This document shows positions 56,953-64,000 of a stretch of DNA of 64,000 nt, piece after piece; position 1 is the stretch's first letter, and each line of letters begins with the position of its first letter. Source of the stretch: Burkholderia humptydooensis (GTDB taxonomy: Bacteria; Pseudomonadota; Gammaproteobacteria; Burkholderiales; Burkholderiaceae). The notes below the pieces were generated by a model, which worked only from the letters and a program-made list of their open reading frames with translations, ran no database searches and had not been told where the DNA came from. The position numbers were made by a program, and so were the translations under genes. The stretch covers positions 2,849,544-2,913,543 of the forward strand of contig NZ_CP013382.1 in assembly GCF_001513745.1 (NCBI RefSeq). The letters are read 5' to 3'.

Positions 56953-59274
56953 ATGATGCCGATCAATCCTTTCCGCATTCGTTCGCCCACCATGACGCCC
57001 GAACGGCCCGACGCCTCACGCCCGACATCGACCGACAACGACGATTGGGAGGACGATGCTTCGTTCGCCCCCGGCGCGCCGGAGCACGATTTCGCGGTGC
57101 GGCGCGTGACGCTCATCGTGATGCTCATCGCCGCGATCGTGCTGCCGTGCGTATACGTCGCGGTGATGGCGTACAACGACATGCGCACGCGCGAGGCGAC
57201 CGCGCGCGACGTGACGATGCGCACCGTGCGCGTCGCCGAGGAGCACGCGCTGAAAGTGTTCGATCTGTCGGAGACGCTCGACGCGCGGATCGTCGATCTC
57301 GTGCAGGATCTCGACGACGCCGCGGTGCGCAACGCCGAAGCCGACATCCACGATGCACTCAACACGATCGGCGGCGGCTATCCGCAAGTCGCGTCGGTGT
57401 CGATCTTCGGCGCGAGCGGGATGCTGCTCGCGAACAGCCTCTATTACCCGGCGCCGTATGCGTCGATCGCGGAGCGCGACGATTTCGTCGGCATCCGCGA
57501 CGGCAAGGTGATCGAGCACATCTCGCGCGTGATGCCGGGACCGCTGAAGGCGGCGAATCCGGGGCCCGTGTTCAACACGGGCGTCGCGCGGCGCCATAGC
57601 GACGGCACGTTCGCCGGGATGGTGTCGATCGCGCTGAAGTCGTCGTATTTCAACGCGTTCTATCGCGATCTGCTCGGCGGCGCCGACGCGCCGATGTCGA
57701 TGGCGCTCACGCGCACCGACGGCGCCGTGCTCGCGTCGTATCCGCCCGCGCCGCGCGGCGCGCCGGGCGACGCCGCCGCGCAGGCCGACAGCGCGAATCC
57801 GTTCGGCGGCGCGCAAGGCGATCAGCACGCGGGCATCGTGCGCGTGAAGCGCGACGGCGACAGCGAGATCGTCGCGTACCGGCAGGTCGGCAGCTATCCG
57901 GTGTTCGTATCGTGCGCGTACCGCACGTCGGCGATCCGCCACGCGTGGTACGAGCACCTGAGCGTGCTGTTCATCTCGATGTTCGCGCCGTCCGCCGCGC
58001 TGTGGGGCGTAATCTGGCTGTCGCTCAAGCGGCTGCGCGCGGAAGAGGAGGCGTGGGAGCGCTGGCAGGCGGAGGCGTCGATGCGGCGCTCGATCGAATC
58101 GGCATACCGGCAGTCGCGCAAGATGGAGGCGCTCGGCAACCTGGTCGGCAGCGTCGCGCACGACTTCAACAACCTGCTGATGATCATCTCGAGCAACGTG
58201 CAGATCGTGCGGCGGCGCGGCGTTCAGCATCTGGACACCGAGCTCGCCGCGATCGAGCGGGCGCTGAAGAACGGCCAGTCGCTCACGCGCCAGTTGCTCG
58301 GCGTCGCGCGCAAGCAGCCGCTGCGCAGCGAGACGATCGACATCGCGCACTGGCTCGCGTCGTGCCGCGAGCTGCTGAAGACGTCGCTCGGCTCGAAGTC
58401 GACGCTCGCCGTCGACACGCAGCTCGATTTGTGGCCCGTGCGCGTCGACGTCGCGGAGCTCGAGCTCGCGGTGATCAATCTCGCGGTCAACGCCCGCGAC
58501 GCGATGCCGCAGGGCGGCCGCTTCAAGATCAGCGCGCACAACATCACGTTCCGCCGCGAGGATGGTTTTCCGCTGACGGGCGACTTCGTGCAGATCTCGG
58601 TCGAGGATACGGGTCTGGGCATGTCGCCCGAGGTGCTCGCGCGCGCGTTCGAGCCGCTTTTCACGACGAAGGCGAAGGGGATGGGCACGGGCCTCGGGCT
58701 GCCGCAGGTGTTCGCGTTCTGCGAGCGCTCGGGGGGGCTCGCGACGATCGACAGCGAAGCCGGCGCCGGCACGTCGGTGCGGCTCTACCTGCCGCGCACG
58801 ACCGACGCCGTGCCGCCCGCCGATACGCCGAACGCCGTCGACGGTCCCGCGGCATCGACGCCCGCCGGGCTGCGAATCCTGCTCGTCGAGGACAACGGCG
58901 AAGTCGCGGCGGGCACCGAGGCGCTGCTCGAGCTGCTCGGCCATCAGGTCACGCACGCGCCGAACGCGGACGATGCGCTGCGCATGCTGAACGCAGCGGG
59001 CGCCGAGCCGGCGGCGCCCGGCGCGTTCGATCTGGTGATCTCTGACATCCACATGCCCGGCACGATGAACGGGATCGACCTCGCGGAGGCGATCGAGCGC
59101 GGTGACCTGAAGCTGCCCGTGATTCTCGTCACCGGCTATGCGGAGGAATTCGACCGGACGCGCCGCGTGCATGCGCGACTGCTGTCGAAACCGTTCGACA
59201 TCGCGCTGCTCGACGACTTGCTGCAGAAGATCCAGCACGAGCGCGATGCGCGGCTCGCGGGGCATGAGGATTGA
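56953..59274 (+). CDS. Hybrid sensor histidine kinase, dCACHE sensor, C-terminal receiver
   Basis: A 773-residue membrane kinase. Helix 1 is near 52-72 (TLIVMLIAAIVLPCVYVAVM) and helix 2 near 338-358 (LSVLFISMFAPSAALWGVIW); the large periplasmic part between them resembles a double CACHE domain. The cytoplasmic kinase has phospho-acceptor His403 (GSVAHDFNNLL), then the ATPase domain (NLAVNARDAMPQGGR, VEDTGLGM, GTGLGLPQVFAF) and a receiver with Asp698 (LVISDIHMPG). The HDFNN core is typical of hybrid kinases that feed single receivers. The ATG at 56953 and the in-frame one at 56992 both lack a ribosome-binding site. The gene is divergent from the CheY-CheC-cyclase operon. Confidence 0.9.
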   Translation: MMPINPFRIRSPTMTPERPDASRPTSTDNDDWEDDASFAPGAPEHDFAVRRVTLIVMLIAAIVLPCVYVAVMAYNDMRTREATARDVTMRTVRVAEEHALKVFDLSETLDARIVDLVQDLDDAAVRNAEADIHDALNTIGGGYPQVASVSIFGASGMLLANSLYYPAPYASIAERDDFVGIRDGKVIEHISRVMPGPLKAANPGPVFNTGVARRHSDGTFAGMVSIALKSSYFNAFYRDLLGGADAPMSMALTRTDGAVLASYPPAPRGAPGDAAAQADSANPFGGAQGDQHAGIVRVKRDGDSEIVAYRQVGSYPVFVSCAYRTSAIRHAWYEHLSVLFISMFAPSAALWGVIWLSLKRLRAEEEAWERWQAEASMRRSIESAYRQSRKMEALGNLVGSVAHDFNNLLMIISSNVQIVRRRGVQHLDTELAAIERALKNGQSLTRQLLGVARKQPLRSETIDIAHWLASCRELLKTSLGSKSTLAVDTQLDLWPVRVDVAELELAVINLAVNARDAMPQGGRFKISAHNITFRREDGFPLTGDFVQISVEDTGLGMSPEVLARAFEPLFTTKAKGMGTGLGLPQVFAFCERSGGLATIDSEAGAGTSVRLYLPRTTDAVPPADTPNAVDGPAASTPAGLRILLVEDNGEVAAGTEALLELLGHQVTHAPNADDALRMLNAAGAEPAAPGAFDLVISDIHMPGTMNGIDLAEAIERGDLKLPVILVTGYAEEFDRTRRVHARLLSKPFDIALLDDLLQKIQHERDARLAGHED

Positions 59275-59291
59275 AGGTAGTACGCCGTTGC

Positions 59292-59849
59292 TCAGGCCGA
59301 CTTCGCGTGCCGGCGCACCCAGTCCGCGTAGCGATCGACGAAACCCTGCAGGAACTTGCGCGTGTCGTCGTTGACGATGTTGCCCTGCTCGTCGATCTTC
59401 GATGCATCGTGCTTGATGAATATCTCGGGCTGGCCGAGCGTCGGAACGTCGAGATACGCGAGCACGTTGCGCAGATGCTGCTGCGCAAGCGCAGTGCCAG
59501 TCGCGCCCGGCGACGTGCCGAGCACGGCGGCCGGCTTGCCCGACCACGAATTGCTGCCCCACGGACGCGAACCCCAATCGAGCGCGTTCTTCAGCACGCC
59601 GGGCATCGAGCGGTTGTACTCGGGCGTGACGAACAGCAAACCCTGCGCGGCTTCGATCGTCTGCTTGAAACGTTTCGCGACGTCGGGAAAGTCGGCGTCG
59701 TAATCCTGGCTGTAGAGCGGCAGCGAGCCGATATCGATCATTTCGAACGACAATTCGGCTGGCGCGACCGAAATCACGGCGTTTGCGAGCGCGCGATTGA
59801 ACGACTCGCGCCGTAGACTGCCGACAATCACTGCAATGCGGTAAGTCAT
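59292..59849 (-). CDS. NADPH-dependent FMN reductase
   Basis: A 185-residue flavodoxin-fold reductase of the SsuE/ChrR-YieF group. The FMN phosphate loop is GSLRRESFNRALA, and PEYNRSMPGVLKNALDW is the family signature. It reduces quinones, chromate or azo compounds with NAD(P)H; the natural substrate is unknown. GAAGGAGACGCAG lies just before the ATG. It is convergent with the hybrid kinase (17-bp gap). Confidence 0.93.
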   Translation of the reverse strand: MTYRIAVIVGSLRRESFNRALANAVISVAPAELSFEMIDIGSLPLYSQDYDADFPDVAKRFKQTIEAAQGLLFVTPEYNRSMPGVLKNALDWGSRPWGSNSWSGKPAAVLGTSPGATGTALAQQHLRNVLAYLDVPTLGQPEIFIKHDASKIDEQGNIVNDDTRKFLQGFVDRYADWVRRHAKSA

Positions 59850-60213
59850 CTGCGTCTCCTTCCGCTCAGTAGGTAATCAGCTAGTTTTGTTTCCGATTGC
59901 GCACCAACCGGCCCTTTTATGTGCAAGCCAGCTTGAGTCCCGGCGCATCGGGGCTTCGAACCAGATTTCCACAAAGTTTTCCACAGAAACTGTGGATAAC
60001 CTGATGAATATGTACGCCGGTTACATTGATGTCGACGGCATGCGTTTCATGTCTCTGTCATCGATCGCCGGCGCGACCTACGATGTCAGCATAGCGCGCG
60101 ATGGCGACGCGCGTTGCTTGCAGCGCTCTTGCAACGACGCGCATCGCATGGATAATCTTGCGCTGCCGCCCGCGCGTGCCGCATGCGCGCGGGCACGAAC
60201 CGGAAGCCATCCC
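59850..60213. other. Leader region of the ECF sigma operon, with DnaA-box-like cluster
   Basis: About 360 bases between the divergent FMN reductase and sigma factor genes. It contains a TCCACAG/CTGTGGA hairpin and three DnaA-box-like 9-mers at 59965-59999 (listed separately). A reading frame continues upstream of the sigma gene through it, but this part lacks coding character. Confidence 0.5.
59965..59999. promoter_or_regulatory. Cluster of DnaA-box-like sequences with hairpin
   Basis: Three 9-mers related to the DnaA box TTATCCACA: ATTTCCACA (59965-59973), TTTTCCACA (59977-59985) and, on the minus strand, an exact TTATCCACA (59991-59999, read TGTGGATAA on plus). The last two form a 7-bp stem with a 3-base loop. 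It may be a DnaA-titration or regulation site near the chromosome 2 partition locus, or an operator for the sigma gene. Confidence 0.45.
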
Positions 60214-60819
60214 ATGCAGCACGCGCGCGCCGCGCACGACGATCCCGCCTATCTCGCGCAATTGCGCCACGATTTACTTCGCTTCGCGCGCCTGCAATTG
60301 CGCGACGCCGATGCGGCCGAAGACGCCGTCCAGGAGGCGCTCGCGGCCGCATGGGCGCAGGCCGAGCGCTTCGACGGACTGTCGAGCCACAAGACCTGGG
60401 TGTTCGGCATCCTGCGCAACAAGCTGATCGACACGATCCGGGCGCGGCGAAAGACGATCAACGCGTCGGCGCTCGACGCCGAACTCGATGGCGAAGCGCT
60501 TCTCGAGCGCGAACTGTTCGCGGACAATGGTCACTGGGCGCCGCATGCGAAGCCGCGTCCGTGGCCGAAGCCGGAAACGATCCTGCAGCAGCGGCAGTTC
60601 TGGATGCTGTTCGAGATGTGTCTCGATCACCTGCCGGAGCAGATCGGCCGCGTGTTCATGATGCGCGAGTTCCTCGACTTCGCAATCGACGACATCTGCA
60701 TGGAGCTCGAACTGAAGGCGAACCATTGCAGCGTGCTGCTATACCGCGCACGGACCCGGCTGCGCACCTGTCTCACCGAAAAAGGCCTGACGACCGAAGA
60801 TGCTACTGGGGAAATGTAA
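60214..60819 (+). CDS. ECF-type RNA polymerase sigma factor
   Basis: A 201-residue sigma-70-family ECF factor. Region 2 includes LLRFARLQLRDADAAEDAVQEALAAAW and FDGLSSHKTWVFGILRNKLID; region 4 includes HLPEQIGRVFMMREFLDF, then DICMELELKANHCSVLLYRARTRL. Region 4 uses CMELELKANHCSVLL where many sigma factors have DIAE-LG-IS-GTVKS. The ATG at 60214 has GGAAG upstream. It overlaps the small zinc-finger gene by 20 bp, the usual sigma/anti-sigma arrangement. Confidence 0.92.
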   Translation: MQHARAAHDDPAYLAQLRHDLLRFARLQLRDADAAEDAVQEALAAAWAQAERFDGLSSHKTWVFGILRNKLIDTIRARRKTINASALDAELDGEALLERELFADNGHWAPHAKPRPWPKPETILQQRQFWMLFEMCLDHLPEQIGRVFMMREFLDFAIDDICMELELKANHCSVLLYRARTRLRTCLTEKGLTTEDATGEM

Positions 60820-60997
60820 GGACATCACGCGACTTTTGTCGGACGAACTCGATCGTCCGCTGTCGCTCGTCGAGCAACTCCGCGTGCGCGTGCATCTGCC
60901 GGCTTGCACCGGCTGCCGCAATTACCGGATGCAGATTCGCGTGCTGCGGGAAGCGGCTCGCGTCGCGGGCGGGAACGACGCGCAACGGAGCGAGTGA
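60800..60997 (+). CDS. Small zinc-finger (ZAS-type) anti-sigma-like protein
   Basis: A 65-residue cytoplasmic protein with the H-x3-C-x2-C zinc motif HLPACTGC (His32, Cys36, Cys39). This motif is the core of zinc-binding anti-sigma domains. There is no membrane helix or long C-terminus, so it is shorter than RsrA or ChrR-type anti-sigma proteins. It overlaps the sigma gene, so it likely binds that factor. Zinc binding and redox sensing are inference. Confidence 0.75.
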   Translation: MLLGKCKDITRLLSDELDRPLSLVEQLRVRVHLPACTGCRNYRMQIRVLREAARVAGGNDAQRSE

Positions 60998-61313
60998 GCG
61001 CAGCGGCGCGGCCGATGCGATGCGTGCGAGGCGCATGGACCGTGCACGGCCGAATCGACGGAGAATCAACGATTGGCAATCGTCCGATCGGCAGCCTCCC
61101 GGGTTTGGCGAAACCGCAGAGCGAAACTGAGAGACGCGTGAAAACGCTCGTGTCTCGACGAGCGATGGCCAGGCCCCGGACCTCCCGGGCGGCGCGACTG
61201 TTGGGCGATGCGCGCCGGATCGGCGTTGGGTCGGCGCGCATTGCATCTCGCATCTATAGCGGGAAGTGCTGTCGCGCACCGACATCCTCTTCGAATTATT
61301 ATTTTTTTAATAA
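60998..61313. other. Intergenic region between the zinc-finger protein and arsC
   Basis: About 315 bases with no frame of coding quality. Its right end holds the AT-rich hairpin at the arsC stop. Confidence 0.45.
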
Positions 61314-61322
61314 TTATTCGAA
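61290..61322 (-). terminator. AT-rich imperfect hairpin at the arsC stop
   Basis: TTCGAATTATT...AATAATTATTCGAA forms an imperfect AT-rich inverted repeat around a run of seven T (A on the minus strand), overlapping the arsC stop codon. It stands out from the GC-rich flanks. It could end arsC transcription, but the stem is weak. Confidence 0.35.
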
Positions 61323-61670
61323 CAACGACTTCACTACCTCCGGCGGACGACCGATCGCGGCCTTGTCGCCATGCACGACGATTGGACGCTGCAACAGGAT
61401 AGGGTGCTCCGCGATCGCGTCATACAGTTGCGCATCGGACAAGGCAGGGTCGGCAAGATTGAGGTCTTTATAAGGCGCTTCGTTGTCACGAATCATGTCG
61501 CGCACTGGCCGTCCGAGCTTGCGGTGCAGCGCTTTCAGTTGCGCCACGGTCGGCGGCTGCTTCAGGTACTCGACGACATTGATTGCCTCCCCGGTCTGAT
61601 TGAGCGTTCCGAGCAATGCCAGTGTTTCGCGCGATTTGGAGCAGCGGGGGTTGTGATAAATCGTGATCAT
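61314..61670 (-). CDS. arsC: ArsC/Spx-family arsenate reductase
   Basis: A 118-residue glutaredoxin-dependent arsenate reductase-like protein. Catalytic Cys10 lies in NPRCSKSRETL, and the substrate arginines are in LGRPVRDMIR and HPILLQRPIVV. It reduces arsenate to arsenite. No other ars genes adjoin it, so a housekeeping or redox role cannot be excluded. The ATG at 61670 gives the usual start MITIYHNPRC; the longer frame to 61700 is not needed. Confidence 0.92.
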   Translation of the reverse strand: MITIYHNPRCSKSRETLALLGTLNQTGEAINVVEYLKQPPTVAQLKALHRKLGRPVRDMIRDNEAPYKDLNLADPALSDAQLYDAIAEHPILLQRPIVVHGDKAAIGRPPEVVKSLFE

Positions 61671-61848
61671 CGGTTGCAGGTGGGAGTAGGTCAAAGACAC
61701 GGGTATTGTAGCGGCCGGGCGATGAGGGGGTGCTGGTGCTCGGGAATCTGATCTTGAATCGTCTGTACGTTCCGGCTTTCCGCGATCAGCCGAGCTGGAC
61801 GCACGTTACGCGCTACGGCGCAGGTAGGCGATGCGGCCATTCACTGCT

Positions 61849-61864
61849 TTATGCGCATAAAGGC
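61849..61864. promoter_or_regulatory. parS: parS site 1 (chromosome 2 type)
   Basis: CTTTATGCGCATAAAG, a perfect 16-bp palindrome. Its core TTTATGCGCATAAA equals the ParB-binding site described for Burkholderia chromosome 2. Confidence 0.88.
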
Positions 61865-62038
61865 CACCGCGGCTCGTTGGCGTTGGCACGCCACAGCATA
61901 GGCGCAAGACCGATCGCCCCGTCACATACGCATCAGTTCAAGTGCAGTGCGCGATAGCTTCGTCCGCACGAAGGCGCGAATTGCACCACGCAGGCTCTGC
62001 CCATCTTCTTCCACGTGCTCAGATCGACATCCCCCCGG

Positions 62039-62054
62039 CTTTATGCGCATAAAC
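62039..62054. promoter_or_regulatory. parS: parS site 2
   Basis: CTTTATGCGCATAAAC, the same core with one outer position unmatched. It lies 45 bp upstream of the parA -35 box, so ParB bound here could also influence parA transcription. Confidence 0.88.
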
Positions 62055-62098
62055 CATCGGCCAGGTGGCTAACGCGTCGTTCCTTCACAACAAATTCA

Positions 62099-62126
62099 TT
62101 GAAATAAAAAAATTGTCCGGTAAAAT
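62099..62126 (+). promoter_or_regulatory. parA promoter
   Basis: -35 TTGAAA (62099-62104), a 16-bp spacer and -10 TAAAAT (62121-62126). The start point would be near 62133, giving a leader of about 20 bases that contains AGGAG. Confidence 0.6.
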
Positions 62127-62152
62127 TCTCCCGATCAAAATAGGAGTGAAAA

Positions 62153-62815
62153 TTGGCGGCTGAAATCATTGCAGTCACTCAACAAAAGGGCGGTGTCGGC
62201 AAGAGCACCATTGCGATGCACCTCGGCGCCGCATTCCACGAAAAAGGGCGACGCGTTCTGGTCATCGACGCCGACGGCCAAAACACGCTCGTTCACTGGT
62301 CCAGTTCCTCCGCGGACAGCGAAACCGGCATCCCGTTTCCTGTCGTGAACCTTGCCGAAGCCGGCGGCCAGATCCATCGCGAGATCAAGAAGTTCATCAA
62401 CGACTACGACATCATCATCGTCGACTGTCCACCGTCGATTACGGAGAAAGTGTCCGGCGTCGTATTGCTTGCCGCGACGATTGCGGTGATCCCGACGTCG
62501 TCATCGCCGGCAGACTACTGGTCGAGCGTCGGCCTCGTCAAACTGATTCAGCAAGCGCAGGTGATGAACGAGGATCTTCGCGCCGTGTTCCTGCTGAACA
62601 AGACTGAAGAGAAGCGGATGCTCACGCGTGAATTGAAGCGTGCGCTCGAAGAACTCGGCTTCCCGCTTCTCAAGACGCAAATCCCCACGCGCGAAGCCTA
62701 CAAGCAAGCAATGGCGCTAGGCCAAACCGTCTTGCAGATGAACGACCGCGGCGCAAAGCTCGCAGCGGCAGAAATCCGTGCATGTGCCGACGAGATCGGC
62801 GCGATGCTGCCCTGA
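62153..62815 (+). CDS. parA: Chromosome partition ATPase ParA
   Basis: A 220-residue Walker-type ATPase that moves the replicon together with ParB. The deviant Walker A is KGGVGKST (residues 12-19); Walker A' is VLVIDADGQ, and IIIVDCPPS is the B motif. It lacks the N-terminal helix-turn-helix of long plasmid ParAs, so it belongs to the short form. The start is a TTG at 62153 with AGGAG 6 bases upstream. It is followed by parS site 3 and parB (24-bp gap). The small ParA with TTTATGCGCATAAA sites identifies the replicon as Burkholderia chromosome 2. Confidence 0.95.
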   Translation: MAAEIIAVTQQKGGVGKSTIAMHLGAAFHEKGRRVLVIDADGQNTLVHWSSSSADSETGIPFPVVNLAEAGGQIHREIKKFINDYDIIIVDCPPSITEKVSGVVLLAATIAVIPTSSSPADYWSSVGLVKLIQQAQVMNEDLRAVFLLNKTEEKRMLTRELKRALEELGFPLLKTQIPTREAYKQAMALGQTVLQMNDRGAKLAAAEIRACADEIGAMLP

Positions 62816-62831
62816 CTTTATGCGCATAAAG
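62816..62831. promoter_or_regulatory. parS: parS site 3 between parA and parB
   Basis: CTTTATGCGCATAAAG, identical to site 1 and placed directly after the parA stop codon, 8 bp before the parB start. Confidence 0.88.
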
Positions 62832-62839
62832 GACCCTGA

Positions 62840-63907
62840 ATGAAACCCTCCCAATTCGCCAAAGGCTTCCAAGCGCGCCCCGACATCACGACGAGCGAAA
62901 AGCGCACGGCGCTCGATCGACTCAATGCAATTGATGGCCTCGTCAAATCCGAGGCCGCGACGCCCGCTGCTCCCGCCGGTAAATCGTCGAAGAAGACCAT
63001 CCCGGTCACAATCGTCGAAACGCCGCCCACCACGGACCCGATCGACGAGTCGAACCAATATCGCGCGTGGCGAATCGAGAACCGCTATCAGTCCGGTCAG
63101 GTGATCGAACTGCCGCTCAAGGCGATCAAGCCGAGTCCCTTCAATCCTCGGCACTTCTATTTGAAGTCGTCGATCGCGGAGCTGGCCGTCAATCTGGCGA
63201 AGCAGGGTCAGCAACAAGCGATTCACGTCATCCCTGATTACGACAATCCCGGCTCGTACTTCGTCAGCGACGGTGGCCGTCGCGTCCGCGCGCTGAAGGA
63301 AGCGAACAAGGAATCGGTCAAGGCGATCGTCATCGATCTGCCGATCGGCATTCAAAGCTACAAGCTCGGCTACGACCTCAACGTCCAACGCGATTCACAA
63401 ACGGTCTTCGACAACGCGATCGTCTGGAAGCGCTTTCTCGAGGAAAAGTATTTCCAGAGCCAGAAGGAATTGGCCGAGCATCTCGGGCTCGACGAATCGA
63501 CGGTCGCCGTTGCGCTCTCGATCGGCAAGTTGCCCGAAGCCGTCATGCAGGAGATGGTTGCGCGTCCGGATCGCTTCGGCTCGAACATGGCGTATCAGGT
63601 CGGCCGTTACCACACGGCACGCGGCACCGACTCGACGCTGCGTCTCATCAACAAGATTCTGTCCGACGACCTCAGCACTCGTCAGGTCGCCGATATCGTG
63701 AAGGGAAGGGCGACCGCGCAGGAAAACCCGAAGCCCGCAAGCCGGCAGCGGTATGCGCAGCGACATGAGATCAGGCTGAACGGCGTGTCGGTCGGCGATC
63801 TGAAGTCTTACGGCGAAGATCGGCTAGAGTTGCGGCTGCGCGGCCTGACGCGAGAAAAGCGGGACGAAATCCTGCAGCAGCTCGAACGGATGCTGTTGTC
63901 GAACTAA
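62840..63907 (+). CDS. parB: Chromosome partition protein ParB
   Basis: A 355-residue parS-binding protein. An N-terminal helix carries the ParA-contact region (ITTSEKRTALDRLNAI). The ParB/Srx domain starts near 88 with PSPFNPRHFY and includes DGGRRVRAL at 144-152, the counterpart of the GERR-x-R-A CTP-binding motif but with Gly146 where Glu is usual. The helix-turn-helix is QSQKELAEHLGLDESTVAVA, and the C-terminal part is the dimerisation region. It ends 17 bp before a strong terminator. The Glu-to-Gly change bears on CTP hydrolysis (see findings). Confidence 0.94.
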   Translation: MKPSQFAKGFQARPDITTSEKRTALDRLNAIDGLVKSEAATPAAPAGKSSKKTIPVTIVETPPTTDPIDESNQYRAWRIENRYQSGQVIELPLKAIKPSPFNPRHFYLKSSIAELAVNLAKQGQQQAIHVIPDYDNPGSYFVSDGGRRVRALKEANKESVKAIVIDLPIGIQSYKLGYDLNVQRDSQTVFDNAIVWKRFLEEKYFQSQKELAEHLGLDESTVAVALSIGKLPEAVMQEMVARPDRFGSNMAYQVGRYHTARGTDSTLRLINKILSDDLSTRQVADIVKGRATAQENPKPASRQRYAQRHEIRLNGVSVGDLKSYGEDRLELRLRGLTREKRDEILQQLERMLLSN

Positions 63908-63924
63908 ACGAACGAAGCGAAAAG

Positions 63925-63952
63925 AAACGGGGCCCAGCAGGCCCCGTTTTTT
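63925..63952 (+). terminator. Rho-independent terminator after parB
   Basis: A 10-bp perfect stem AAACGGGGCC / GGCCCCGTTT with loop CAGCA, followed by TTT. It ends the parAB transcript. Confidence 0.9.
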
Positions 63953-64000
63953 GTTGCTAGTCGCGGAAGAGGAGAAGAATCCGGTGAATCGGGCATTCGC

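Larger units (their letters stand above)
61671..62152. other. Partition control region upstream of parA
   Basis: About 480 bases with no gene. It carries two parS palindromes (61849-61864 and 62039-62054) and the parA promoter (62099-62126). The stretch 62085-62150 is AT-rich. No iterons or DnaA boxes were seen in this stretch; the origin itself is probably to the right of the window. Confidence 0.6.

Overview
The window is high-GC DNA whose gene content matches the second chromosome of a Burkholderia of the pseudomallei/thailandensis group. Three things suggest this: a small ParA, a ParB and three 16-bp palindromes with core TTTATGCGCATAAA, known as the partition site of Burkholderia chromosome 2, at the right edge; a class I.2 Burkholderia-type lipase; and hopanoid genes. 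The species call is inference from gene content. No tRNA, rRNA, CRISPR array, insertion sequence or prophage gene was found.

Layout. 1-3.9 kb (minus): yejA-yejB-yejE peptide importer, cut by the left edge. 4.1-11.8 kb (minus): a TonB-dependent receptor, an XRE-cupin regulator, and a tonB-exbB-exbD-exbD operon ending in a repeat-rich periplasmic protein. 12.7-14.8 kb (plus): a CACHE-type histidine kinase and a NarL-type regulator. 14.8-18.8 kb (minus): an MlaC-like protein, a heme-oxygenase-fold protein and a GGDEF-EAL protein.

19.2-39.3 kb (minus) is the most unusual part. About 20 kb of co-directional, mostly overlapping genes encode an iterative, PUFA-synthase-like megasynthase: an AT-ACP protein, a 2062-residue SDR-KS-CLF-KR-DH protein and a 1360-residue P450-KR-DH-like fusion. 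They are followed by a flavin monooxygenase, a LolCDE/MacB-type ABC exporter with LolA-like and outer-membrane partners, a DUF4345-like membrane protein, a phosphopantetheinyl transferase and a secreted lipase. I infer a system that makes an oxygenated lipid or polyketide and moves it to the cell surface. I do not recognise a described product.

39.9-43.5 kb (plus): HpnN-like hopanoid transporter and MlaA. 43.7-48.9 kb (minus): a catabolic group (CMD-like protein, class III aminotransferase, C45 acyltransferase/hydrolase and a polar amino acid ABC importer). 49.3-53.1 kb (minus): hpnG, shc and hpnD for hopanoid synthesis. 53.6-59.3 kb: an esterase, a CheY-CheC-diguanylate cyclase operon and a hybrid histidine kinase. 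59.3-61.7 kb: an FMN reductase, an ECF sigma factor with a tiny overlapping zinc-finger protein, and ArsC. 61.8-64 kb: parS sites, parA, parB and a strong terminator. The replication initiator and origin probably lie just past the right edge.

Envelope and lipid functions dominate: hopanoids, Mla-type lipid transport, the megasynthase with its exporter, and TonB uptake. Cyclic-di-GMP and two-component signalling make up most of the rest.
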